Positions 54,669-64,000 of a stretch of 64,000 nucleotides of DNA are shown piece by piece. Numbering within the stretch: the first letter of the stretch is position 1; every line of letters starts with the position of its first letter. Made by a program: the position numbers and the translations under genes. The DNA is from Phymorhynchus buccinoides (Eukaryota > Mollusca > Gastropoda > Neogastropoda > Raphitomidae): NCBI GenBank assembly GCA_017654935.2, contig CM065694.1, positions 8,886,719 through 8,950,718 of the forward strand, given 5' to 3'. The notes below the pieces were generated by a model, which did no database searches, was not told the DNA's origin, and saw only the letters and a list, made by a program, of their open reading frames with translations.

Positions 54669-55241
54669 AGGCGAAAATCGAGAAAGCGATAATCGCCTTG
54701 CGATTTGCCATTTTATCGCCACACAACTATGAAGTCATTCTGTACACCCATAGGCGTCACAATTATCACGAGCAGTCAGTTGAAAATCGCTCGCAATTTT
54801 ATCGCCTGGTGAAGTGAACACTTTTTGTGTCGCCGTGTAAAATCGTCTGAAAGTGGACGGAGCTAAAACATCACGCCATTTTTTCCAGCCATCATGGCTT
54901 CCAAAAACCATGGCGAAACTTGTGGTACAGTGGTGAAAATCACTTGAAATTCCGTAGGCGCAGTCTTTTTTTTCTCAGCGATGTTTTAACTGTTAGCCAT
55001 CGAAAATCTGCAGTGATTTGAGCATCGATAGAATTGCAAGCAACTTTTTTCGTCGCTGTTGAAAGTCACGGGCAATTTAAGCCAGTGAAAATATCGCATA
55101 TGGAATTCCAGCTTAAGGGTATGGCAGAGGGTGTGTAGTGTGGTAGAAGGAGATGTGGATACATTAAGCAACTTTTGAGAGGTGTTATCAGGAGATTTAC
55201 CAAATTCTATGGACTATAATTTACTTTTTTTTTCTATACAA
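54669..55241. other. Unassigned, with a segment repeated in inverse at 57063-57146
   Basis: CTGAAAGTGGACGGAGCTAA, AACATCAC, and CATGGCTTCCAAAAACCATG (about 54849-54930) match the reverse complement of 57063-57146. Confidence 0.5.
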
Positions 55242-55300
55242 TGTAGCCTCCCTTATAAGACCTTGAAAAATCCTCCAAAATAAGGTTTTTAAAGACCCAC
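55242..55300. mobile_element. Pogo-like MITE, left-end fragment
   Basis: AATGTAGCCTCCCTTATAAG then ACCTTGAAAAATCC resembles the MITE end, with a short AAATAAGGTTTTTAAAGACC. Confidence 0.5.
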
Positions 55301-55497
55301 TGACCCACCAGATTTCAGTCCCTTGGGTTTTTTTCCGGGTAGGTGTGACCCACATACAAATTCCCCAAGTTCAAAATGAGGCTGCTCTTTTTTCAATTTG
55401 GGGGCATTTGTATGGGAGTCAAACCTTGTCAAAATAAGATTTCTTACCAGCGAGAGAGAGAAACATGTGAAACCCATGATTTTCACTCATGGATGTG

Positions 55498-56960
55498 GTG
55501 GGTCTTGAGTGGGAGGGAGCTGTAATAGGGAGGTAATTTTAATGCTTACAAAGAAGGGCACTGTGTCAGAGAAGTAGGTTTTGAGTGGGAGGGAGCTGTA
55601 ATAGGGAAGTAATTTTAATACAAAGAAGGGCACTGTCTCAGAGAAGTAGGTCTTCAGTGGGAGGGAGTTGTATATTAGGGAGGTAATTTTAATACTTACA
55701 AAGAGGGGCAATGTCTCAGAAGAAGTAGGTCTTGAAGTGGGAGGGAGTCTTATAAGGGAGGTAATTTTAATGCTTACAAAGAAGGGCAATGTCTCAGAGA
55801 AGTAGTTTTCGTGAGTGGGAGGGAGTTGTATAGGGAGGGTAATTTTAATGCTTACAAAGAAGGGCAATGTCTCATGAGAAGTAGGTTTTTTGAGTGGGAG
55901 GGAGTTTGTATAGGGAGGTAATTTTAATGCTTACAAAGAAAGGCGCAATCCATGTCTCAGAGAAGTAGGTTTTGAGTGGGAGGGAGTTGTAATAGGGAGG
56001 GTAATTTTAATGCTTACAAAGAAGGGCAATGTCTCAGAGAAGTAGGTTTTGAAGTGGGAGGGAGTTTTGTAATAGGGAGGTAATTTTAATGCTTACAAAG
56101 AAGCGGCAATGTCTCAGAGAAGTAGGTCTTGAGTGGGAGGGAGTCTTGTAATAGGGAGGTAATTTTAATGCTTACAATGGGAAGGGGTTGAAGGGCAATG
56201 TCTCAGAGAAGTCAGAGTAGGTCTTGAGTGGGAGGGAGTTGTAATAAGGGAGGTAATTTTTAATGCTTACAAAGAAGGGCAATGTCTCAGAGAAGTATGT
56301 CTTAAGTGGGAGGGGAGTTGTAATAGGGAAGTAATTTTAATGCTTACAAAGAAGGGCAATGTCTCAGAGAAGTAGGTTTTGAGGTCAAGAATGGTATTGG
56401 TGGGAGGGCAGTTGTATAAGGAGTCTTATAAAGGTAATTTTAATGCTTACAAAGAGGGGGCAATGTCTCCAGAGAAGTAGGTTTTGAGTGGGAGGGAGTT
56501 GTATAAAGGGAGGTAATTTTAATACTTACAAAGAGGGGCAATGTCTCAGAGAATGTAGGTCTTGAGTGGGAGGGAGTTGTAATAGGGAAGTAATTTTAAT
56601 ACTTACAAAGAAGGGCAATGTCTCAGAGAAGTAGGTCTTGATGGGAGGGAGTTGTAATAGGGAAGTAATTTTAATGCTTACAAAGAGGGGCAATGTCTCA
56701 GAGAAGTAGTAGGTCTTGATGTGGGAGGGAGTTGTTATAATAGGGAGGTAATTTTAATACTTACAAAGAAGGGCAGTGTCTCAGAGAAGTAGGTCTTATG
56801 AGGGAGGGGTTGTAATAGGGAGGTGATTTTAATGCTTACAAAGAAGGGCAATGTCTCAGAGAAGTAGGTTTTAAGTGGGAGGGAGTCTGCATAAGGGAGG
56901 TAATTTTAATACTTACAAAGAAGGGCAGTGTCTCAGAGAAGTAGGTTTTGAGTGGGAGGG
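55498..56960. repeat. ~75-bp tandem array derived from a pogo-like MITE interior
   Basis: About 18 units of GTGGGAGGGAGTTGTAATAG, GGAGGTAATTTTAATGCTTA, CAAAGAAGGGCAATGTCTCA, GAGAAGTAGGTCTTGA. The reverse complement of the unit is the interior of the MITEs at 48758, 49443 and 61519 (ACATTGCCCTTCTTTGTAAG). Small indels are frequent. Confidence 0.9.
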
Positions 56961-57259
56961 AGTATTAAGGGGAATATAAAGCTATAAAGAGAACATAATT
57001 TTGTGTAATATTTGGAGAGTTACAGAAGGATAAATATCCATATAATAACGGGTTTTTTACCAGTACCACAAGTTTCTCCATACTTCTGGAAGCCATGCTG
57101 GCTGAAAATAAATGGCATGATGTTTTAGCTCCGCCCACTTTCAGACAAATGATATTATATATATTGTATAATATGATGCATCTTATAGTCTGTTGACTAT
57201 GGTAAGCTGAATTCTTTTGTGTTCATTACGTCACTACAAAAAAATGGTTTGTTAAACTG

Positions 57260-57514
57260 CCATTAGTATTTGTTGTGTAAGATCCACATACTATTGTGGC
57301 GGTACCATAGCCGATGAGGTTTATCCGAGGCGTGGTTACCGCTGCACATATCTATATTGTTAAAAACTCGGGACTTTACTGGTGTTGCACTGCCTCCGGG
57401 CATTGCAGCCAGTATTGTTCCCACCATCTTTGTATTTACAAATGTCCCATATGTGTCTATGACCGAGAGGACGTAAAACACCATTTTTTTCATTCATTCA
57501 TTCCATTAGTATTT
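57260..57514. mobile_element. 210-bp SINE-like element, reverse copy, with 12-bp target duplication
   Basis: CCATTAGTATTT at 57260-57271 and 57503-57514 flanks the element. The interior is the reverse complement of 8308-8749 (GCCGATGAGGTTTATCC, CAAATGTCCCATATGTGTCT, GAGGACGTAAAACACCAT). One edge has (ATTC)n. Confidence 0.8.
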
Positions 57515-57785
57515 AATCTTTGTCTTTTATTTCTTGTACATAGTCAGATTTTAATGCGGTGACCGCCTGACATGGCCTTAGTTGTCAACGGGGCTATAAT
57601 AATCTTAATCTTTTTATTTCCTGTAAACTTAAAAAAAAAAAAATTACCAATAGGTCTGAGGACTATGCATAAAGACTGTTAGTGTGTAATGGTGGACAGA
57701 TTTGTAGAAAAGTATTGAATGAAAATATGTAAATTTTCAGTGTATGCATGTCTTTCTTTCTGTCCCTCGGTCTCTGTCTGTTGGA

Positions 57786-58101
<316 letters not shown>

Positions 58102-58751
58102 CATCATTTCTATGCATGTGTTATGTTGTTTTTTCCCAACTGTAAGCCTTGCACCATTGTATTTGATCACGGTGGTATGTGTGCATGTTTTCTTTAGTCT
58201 CAAATATTTGCACCATTTCTTTTGTTACGGAATGGATACAACTATATGTACGGTGTACTATTTATGCAATGATTTTTTTTTCTTTTTATTATTTTATAGC
58301 CTGTTGATTTTACCGTGAAAAGCTGGAAAAAACCCATTCTGATTCTTATGGTACTGATGACTTGAAGCTGTCTTGTTTAACCTTTTCACCGTCAATGAGC
58401 AAATTCTGTTCTATGTATCTATAAAGTGAGAACAGTATAAATAACACAGTCTGACTTTGTTAAAATGGTTAAAAAAAAGAAAAACTGGAGTGAAAATTAT
58501 GGTATTCATATTTTTTTAGAGCAGATTGTCAGGGGGTGGGCCAGTGAGCAGAATTGACCCCTCATTTTGTGCAGCTAGGGGGCACAGTCTGAAGCTCTGG
58601 CATATAGAGTGACTCAAAAAAACAATATGCAACCCACAAAATCGTCAATCAACATTTTATTAATAAAGCTATTATTTTGATTTTTCCGGTTTGTGAAGAA
58701 GATTCACTTTATGCATGAAAGGTGGCAATGGTTTGTTTTTCCAAGATGCCT
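58102..58751. other. Unassigned, with a possible piggyBac-type left end
   Basis: TTAACCTTTTCACCGTCAAT at 58377 resembles a MITE left end, but no matching right end is seen. Confidence 0.35.
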
Positions 58752-58985
58752 CAGAGAACTCCAGACCTGTGTACTCTACTCTTTTCGAGTAGTATTCTTC
58801 TCAATTTGGATCTCTACTAGTACTACTCTTCAAAATTGAAAATAATGCTCTAACTACTCATTTTCAGTGAACATTGTTTGATGGTTTAATGAATAAAACT
58901 ACACATTTTGCACCCAAACTACTCATTTCAGCTAACCAGACTTCTCAAGACTTGTGTAGGGGGTAAACAGGTCTGGAACTCCACA
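58752..58985. mobile_element. Possible MITE with CCAGACCTGT ends
   Basis: CTCCAGACCTGTGTAC near the left and GTAAACAGGTCTGGAACTCC near the right are inverted over about 17 bp. The interior has ACTACTC repeats. Confidence 0.45.
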
Positions 58986-59301
58986 AAATAGCATTTTCCG
59001 TGGTAATCCATTTGTTTTAGGAAAGTTCGTTTTTGAGGGTAAAAACAGTTTCGCAGAAAATTTCAATTGTCTGTTTTTCCAAACTGACCGTCTTTTTTGC
59101 CCAGAAAATTAAAATGCAGGTCACTGTTACCGTAGAAATTGAAATTTCAAACGAGGACATTGAAATTGCGAAAGCGTTTTTGAACCTCGAAAAAGGATTT
59201 TTTTCTGAAAATGGGCTGCCATTGAAACGGTTGCTTTCTGGAGCACACAAACAAATCTTGGAAAAATAAACTATTGTAATCTCTCATGCATTGAATCTTC
59301 T

Positions 59302-59541
59302 TTAACCCTTTCACCGTCAAAGTCGCATTTTAGCACCACAGTGATTTAACACCTATGGCACTAAAGGCATCAAATTGGGGTCTGTTACCCAAAGACCCTA
59401 TTGTCTTAGTTTTGGGAAGTAAGGATAGACCTTATACCTGTCACAGAAGAACCTCCAATACTGCAGATAGATTTTGTTCTCTACCTAGGTAAATTGAATG
59501 GAATGTTGTGGCTGAAATATGGCTGGCGGTGAAAGGGTTAA
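59302..59541. mobile_element. piggyBac-type MITE, family 1, best-preserved copy (240 bp)
   Basis: TTAA at both ends (59302-59305, 59538-59541). The ends CCCTTTCACCGTCA and TGGCGGTGAAAGGG are near-perfect inverted repeats. There is no coding capacity, so it would need a transposase supplied in trans. Confidence 0.85.
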
Positions 59542-60194
59542 ACACCCAAAAAATGATGGCTTGATTATTAAACTTTTTATTACAAATTTTGTTTCTGAGT
59601 CACTCTGTATTAGAGGCCCCTTATTTCGGCAATTTACCCTTCATTGTTTTGTAACCAGGGGGTCATAATGATGACCCTTGATGCCTGAAAGCAATCTGAA
59701 GCTTTGAGTTTGACATATTTATGTGGTAAAAAGGTGTCCCATAGCCTTTGTTAGACGTTCACCATGTCAAGGGCACGGCATCATGGAAGGCGGAGCCCAT
59801 CCCTCTCCTTCCACCGCCCTTAACCTTCCCTGAACAAATCAGGTGCACATTCACTGCTGATTCTCTCCCTTGCCTCTACATACTATCTAAATTGTCTCCC
59901 TTACCTCTCTGGCGTCTAAGGCGTGAGACCGTACGCATTTGAGTTGGCACCCATTGTCCATTCTGCTGTGCATATTTGCCTGTAGTATTGGCTTTTTCAT
60001 GTATAGGTACTTTATAGTCACAGAGGCATCTCTGTGAAATTCAGGTTGCTCCGACCTGAAGAGCACGTCGCAGCCAGAGGCGCGCCAGCCTTTTTTTTTT
60101 TGGCATGCGATTTTTTGTGACTGAAATTAGGAAGGAAAGGGGGGGGGGAGTAAATTTTGACCAAATGACAACTTTCTCGTTGCTACTGGGTTTA
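59542..60194. other. Unassigned sequence
   Basis: No gene is recognised. A T run lies at 60091-60101 and a G run at 60140-60149. Confidence 0.4.
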
Positions 60195-60220
60195 ACGTGT
60201 GCTAAGTGCATGGACACACG

Positions 60221-60251
<31 letters not shown>

Positions 60252-60370
60252 TCCATATTCAGACCGTAAGGCCTAGTGCAAAGTGAGAGGAAAAATCCCC
60301 TGTACCCAGTTCCGAACTTGGGTTTACTTGACACGAGGCGAACGTGTTTACCACTGTGCCACTCTACACA
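60195..60370 (-). mobile_element. tRNA-derived SINE
   Basis: On the minus strand, TGGCACAGTGG (A box consensus TRGYNNARNGG) at 60361-60351 is followed 34 bp later by AGTTCGGAAC, a near B box. This spacing fits a tRNA-derived pol III promoter. The downstream body includes GGCCTTACGGTCTGAATATG. Confidence 0.6.
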
Positions 60371-60658
60371 GTATTTTAGTTTGCTAGCTTATGTTTGTTA
60401 TCCTTTTTTTTCCCCACATGTTTTTGTTATCTAGACTCGACAAGTGAAGCAGTAGGGCTGATGTTTCCAGCACTGCCTAGACTTACGGGCTATAGTGTAC
60501 AGTGATGGAGGTGTACTGTTATACTTTGTTCTGTATATTTTGTGATGTTTTCAGGTGGCTGAACGTTGGTAAGATACACTGATGTTTGTTTTTTTGTAAT
60601 ACGTGGGTCGACCTTTACGTGGTGACAGTCCTGAGATGACTGTAGCTGTCGACGGGAC

Positions 60659-61447
60659 TACAGTGGGACCTCCTTTATAAGACCTCCCATTGCAGTGGGA
60701 CCTCCCTTATAAGACCTCCCATTGCAGTGGAACCTCCTCTACAAGACCTCCCATTGCAGTGGAACCTCCCTTATAAGACCTCCCATTACAGTGGAACCTC
60801 CTTTACAAGACCTCCCATTGCAGTGGAACCTCCCTTATAAGACCTCCCATTACAGTGGAACCTCCCTTATAAGACCTCCCATTACAGTGGAACCTCCCTT
60901 ATAAGACCTCCCATTACAGTGGAACCTCCCCTATAAGACCTCCCATTACAGTGGGACCTCCCTTATAAGACCTCCCATTGCAGTGGAACCTCCCTTATAA
61001 GACCTCCCATTACAGTGGAACCTCCCTTACAAGACCTCCCATTACAGTGGAACCTCCCTTATAAGACCTCCCATTACAGTGGAACCTCCCTTATAAGACC
61101 TCCCATTACAGTGGAACCTCCCTTATAAGACCTCCCATTGCAGTGGAACCTCCCTTATAAGACCTCCCATTACAGTGGAACCTCCCTTATAAGACCTCCC
61201 ATTGCAGTGGAACCTCCCTTATAAGACCTCCCATTACAGTGGAACCTCCCTTATAAGACCTCCCATTGCAGTGGAGCCTCCCTTATAAGACCTCCCATTG
61301 CAGTGGAACCTCCCTTATAAGACCTCCCATTACAGTGGGAACCTCCCTTATAAGACCTCCCATTACAGTGGAACCTCCCTTATAAGACCTCCCATTGCAG
61401 TGGAACCTCCCTTATAAGACCCTCCCATTGCAGTGGAAAACCTCCCT
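60659..61447. repeat. 32-bp tandem array derived from pogo-like MITE ends
   Basis: About 25 units of CAGTGGAACCTCCCTTATAA then GACCTCCCATTA. The unit equals the first 32 bp of the adjacent MITE family. Variation is mostly TACAG/TGCAG and single bases. Confidence 0.95.
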
Positions 61448-61518
61448 TATAAGACCTTCAAACGAGGTCTTACAATAAGGGAGGGGAGAAGCAGGTCTTA
61501 TTATGGGAGGGAGTTTTA

Positions 61519-61867
61519 TACAGTGGAACCTCCCTTATAAGGACCTCCCATTATAAGACTCCCTCCCATATAACACCTACTGCTCTGAGACATTGCCCTT
61601 CTTTGTAAGTATTAACCCCTTCGTTGCACCCTATTACTTGCGCATGCGGCTTGCCGCACGATTTTTGAACGTGGCAATATCACTACTTAGCGGCGATGTA
61701 TATATACGTTGGTGGCAAGTACTGAAGCACTATAGAGGACGTATATATATCTATATATACGTTGTGGGCAGCCAAGATGTTAAAATCACCTCCCTTATAA
61801 GACCCCTCCCTTATAAGACCTCATTTTGGATGATTTTTGAAGGACTTATAAGGGAGGTTCCACTGTT
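61519..61867. mobile_element. Pogo-like MITE carrying a nested TTAA element
   Basis: It starts TACAGTGGAACCTCCCTTAT and ends ATAAGGGAGGTTCCACTGTT. The interior is the family sequence except for an insertion at 61612-61783. Confidence 0.85.
61612..61783. mobile_element. 172-bp TTAA-flanked element nested in the MITE
   Basis: TTAA at 61612-61615 and 61780-61783. The ends TTAACCCCTTCGTTGC and GCAGCCAAGATGTTAA are partial inverted repeats. The related MITE at 48758-48922 shows the uninterrupted site TAAGTATTAATATTTTC. Confidence 0.75.
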
Positions 61868-61914
61868 ATAACTGACCAACTGACTCTCTCTCTCTTTGTG
61901 TGTGTGTGGACTAG

Positions 61915-62079
61915 GTGCGTAACCTGTATTTCGGGGACGGGCGGAGGCGCATCGACTTCATCCTGGCGTGGAACGCAGAGCCCGAGGAGGACAAGGAGGA
62001 CCAGGAGAAGGCTGAGAAGGCCCGGCGGATGTTTGAGAACAACCTGAAGACAGAGGGTTTGCAGCTAGAGTATGATAAG
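61915..62079 (+). CDS. Anoctamin exon a
   Basis: 55 codons, phase 0 to 0, GC-rich. The acceptor GTGTGGACTAG follows CT and GT runs. The donor GATAAG|GTACAG leads straight into a (GA)n repeat. Confidence 0.85.
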
Positions 62080-63585
62080 GTACAGAGAGAGAGAGGGGGG
62101 AGGGAGAGAGAGAGAGAGAGAGGGGGGGGGGGAGAGAGAGAGAGAGAGGGAAAGAGAGAGAGAAGTTTGAGAACAACCTTTTGTATCTGGAGCATGATGA
62201 GACACACAGAGAGAGGGACAGACTGACAGACATATGGAATTTATGTGTGAGAGAGATAGAGACAGAGAGAGAGAAAAAAGAGAGAGACTGTGTGTGTGTG
62301 TGTGTTGTGTGTGTGTGTGTGTGTGTGTGTGTGCATGCGCGCAAATGCATGCATTTGTGTGTGTGTGTGCGCGCATTGTATTTTTGTTTGCATGTGTGTG
62401 TGCACATGTATTATCTGAAGGAGCTCCATTGGCTCTCTGTGCAGTCCCGCCTTCAGTATAAGCTGGCTGTCCTATCTTTCCGTCACTTTGAACAGACCCT
62501 TCCGCCTTACCTCTCCAGTGCTCTTCACACCTACACTCCTTCCCGCTCACTCAGGTCCTCAAACACAAAACTTCTGAAAGTTCCAAAAACAAATCTAAAA
62601 TCATTTGGTGACCGCAGTTTCAGTTTCAGTGCCCCTGCTGTTTGGAATTCCCTCCCAGTCGATCTCCGTCATGAACCAACTATCTCTACTTTCAAAGCTG
62701 AACTCAAGACTCACTACTTTCAAAGCTCATTCGGTTTGTAAATTTTTCCTTCTTGATCTTGTACCTGGGTGAATGATTGGGTAATAATGTCTTGTGTGAC
62801 TGCGGGTGTATCGGTGAATGGAAGCGCCTTGAGTGTAAAATAATTATCGAAAGGCGCTACAGACAAACCCCTATTTTACGACCCTCTGTTAAGCGACCAC
62901 CTCTCATTTGAGACCGGATTTGTTGGCACGGATGCATTTTATTTTACTATGTAAACGACCTCTCTTAAATGACTTCCTCTAAAACGCGACTTACGACTGC
63001 CATTTTGTTGGTTTTTACGACCGTTGCTGTCGTCTGCATAGACTTCGAGCAAAGGGAAACAACCACGGTCAAGGGCCTGAAAGCGGAGTCGCTTCCCTTG
63101 TTGTAGAAAAGATGGCGGAAAGCGTAGGAAAAGCACGAAAAACACTGACTTTGAAAAAGAAAACCACTGACTTTGGACGAGAGTGGAGGTGATTAAAAGA
63201 AATTGGCAAAGTGAAACTGTAATATCGATTGCACAATCCTATTGAGTTGGAAAGACCCAAATCCAGTTTTAATATGTCATTGTATGTGTGCATGAAGAAG
63301 AGAGTATGAACTGTGCTGAACTTTTTCTTTCTACGGCTGCCAGTGAAAACCTCCGTCATACGACCCCTCCAATTTACGACCGATTTTTCCGGACATTTTG
63401 GAAGTCTTAAAATAGAGGTTTGTCTGTATAGAAATGCTATCAATTATTATTATTATTTATATCATTAAACACATTTCTCACTGTTACAGACAGGGATAGA
63501 GACCCACTTCGCCAAAGTGCACGCGCCCTACGCAGTACTGCGGCGCTACGCCGACATCCTGAATATTCGACTGCCCATGAAAGAG
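61915..63585 (+). CDS. Anoctamin (TMEM16) N-terminal region, two exons, partial
   Basis: Exons 61915-62079 and 63490-63585 join in phase 0 and encode 87 residues. The first has FGDGRRRIDFILAWN, an acidic run (EEDKEDQEKAEKARR) and FENNLKTEGLQLE. The second has HFAKVHAPYAVLRRYADI then LNIRLPMKE. Both are hallmarks of the cytoplasmic dimerisation domain that precedes the ten-helix membrane part of anoctamins, which act as calcium-activated chloride channels or lipid scramblases. The membrane domain lies beyond the window. The intron between them holds microsatellites, a LINE and a TA-flanked element. The paralogue cannot be fixed from this fragment. Confidence 0.85.
62086..62340. repeat. (GA)n and (GT)n microsatellites in the anoctamin intron
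   Basis: A GA tract with G runs (62086-62163) is followed by a partly repeated exon-like piece (AGTTTGAGAACAACCT, 62164-62179), then GA (62248-62287) and GT (62289-62334). The 62164 piece resembles exon a (TTTGAGAACAACCTGAAGAC), so it may be a small duplication. Confidence 0.8.
62400..62857 (+). mobile_element. LINE C-terminal fragment in the anoctamin intron
   Basis: LKELHWLSVQSRLQYKLAVL, TPSRSLRSS, FGDRSFSFSAPAVWNSLPVD and FKAELKTHYF with a stop near 62741 form the end of a CR1-like ORF2. The 3' UTR runs to AAAGGCGC, and its tail is displaced to 63429. Confidence 0.8.
62858..63428. mobile_element. 571-bp TA-flanked element with ~26-bp terminal repeats
   Basis: The left end is TACAGACAAACCCCTATTTT. 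The right end reversed is TACAGACAAACCTCTATTTT. Both sit on TA. It contains ACGACC and GCGACC repeats but no ORF of note. It is a non-autonomous Tc1/pogo-like element. Confidence 0.8.
63429..63470 (+). mobile_element. Displaced LINE tail
   Basis: TAGAAATGCTATCAATTATT with further ATT repeats is the end of the LINE at 62400-62857. Confidence 0.6.
63490..63585 (+). CDS. Anoctamin exon b
   Basis: 32 codons. The acceptor ACTGTTACAG is good. The donor GAAAGAG|GTTGGA is weak, but reading through gives a stop 12 codons later and conservation ends at LPMKE. Confidence 0.75.
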
Positions 63586-63683
63586 GTTGGAGAATGGAAG
63601 GGGGAAAATAATAAAACATGATCAGAAGAAGCATTTCAAACAATTTTCTCTCAAGCTATAGAAATAAAGCTTACTTTGAGGCA

Positions 63684-63911
63684 TTAACCCTTTGACTGCC
63701 AGAGAAAATTAAAGAATAAATCATTGTACAAACCATGCCATGAAAACAACAACTAATAGAGCCAATCTGGCAAAATGGCCTGGGGATATAACTCTCTTGA
63801 CTGTGCAAGAGCAAAAACCAATATATCTGAGTTATTCCTCTTCATCTAATGACGTCATCAGTGATGTCATCAAGTCAGTACGTGATATGTTTATGGCAGT
63901 CAAGGGGTTAA
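63684..63911. mobile_element. piggyBac-type MITE, family 2, complete 228-bp copy
   Basis: TTAA at 63684-63687 and 63908-63911. The ends CCCTTTGACTGCCA and TGGCAGTCAAGGGG are inverted repeats with one mismatch. The interior has GACGTCATCAGTGATGTCAT. It lies 99 bp after anoctamin exon b. Confidence 0.85.
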
Positions 63912-64000
63912 ACCTTACTTTTCGGCTTATATTACTTGCGAGTTGTTGATAGAACTTATGGCTGGAGATTAGTAGATGCGCAATTAATTATATTAACATT

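Noticed and set aside
59033..59269. 78-codon frame that looks compositionally protein-like (NEDIEIAKAFLNLEKGF)
   Set aside because: The opposite strand is open too, there are no splice or family signals, and it lies among MITEs. Left unassigned.

Overview
The window is animal nuclear DNA. Genes are split by GT-AG introns, long microsatellites (CA, GA/CT, GTAT-type, ATT) are everywhere, and most of the rest is made of transposon relics: 3' ends of CR1/jockey-like LINEs, tRNA-derived SINE heads, and many small terminal-inverted-repeat elements (MITEs). The families resemble those of molluscs, so a marine lophotrochozoan, probably a gastropod or other mollusc, is my best guess. The species cannot be read from the sequence. 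A run of exactly 500 N (41021-41520) is an assembly gap. || Four gene loci are supported. (1) 858-2440, minus strand: two exons of a type-B carboxylesterase/cholinesterase-like gene, with two apparent frameshifts and a threonine-coding microsatellite; probably a truncated pseudogene. (2) 2789-19093, plus strand: a ten-exon gene I assembled by hand, open and in phase for 778 codons. It has an N-terminal THAP zinc finger, a TQT-rich linker, a cysteine-rich zinc ribbon and an RNase H-like (DDE) transposase-type core. It looks like an intact, intron-rich transposase-derived gene and is the main feature of the window. (3) 26179-27704, minus strand: the last three exons of a gene with the cysteine-rich domain seen at the C terminus of P2X7 and in many uncharacterised invertebrate proteins; it converges on gene 2. 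(4) 61915-63585, plus strand: two exons of the N-terminal (dimerisation) region of an anoctamin, continuing beyond the right edge; a possible upstream exon lies at 45310-45399. || Layout: 1-2.8 kb esterase relic and microsatellites; 2.8-19.6 kb the THAP gene, whose introns hold LINE, SINE-like and MITE insertions; 20-23 kb a 43-bp minisatellite split by back-to-back LINE pieces; 25.5-27.7 kb LINE end and the P2X7-like gene; 29-34 kb LINE tails, pyrimidine tracts and a degenerate satellite; 34.4-35.5 kb a fold-back element inside a duplicated segment; 35.9-41 kb a satellite of about 87 bp with a higher-order repeat of about 522 bp; 42-54 kb MITEs and a three-copy interspersed repeat; 55.5-57 kb and 60.7-61.4 kb two tandem arrays that both derive from one pogo-like MITE family; 61.9-64 kb anoctamin exons with nested insertions. 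|| The genes do not form a pathway. What links the window is mobile DNA: relics nested inside one another, satellites grown from MITEs, and at least one transposase-derived gene that appears to be kept intact.
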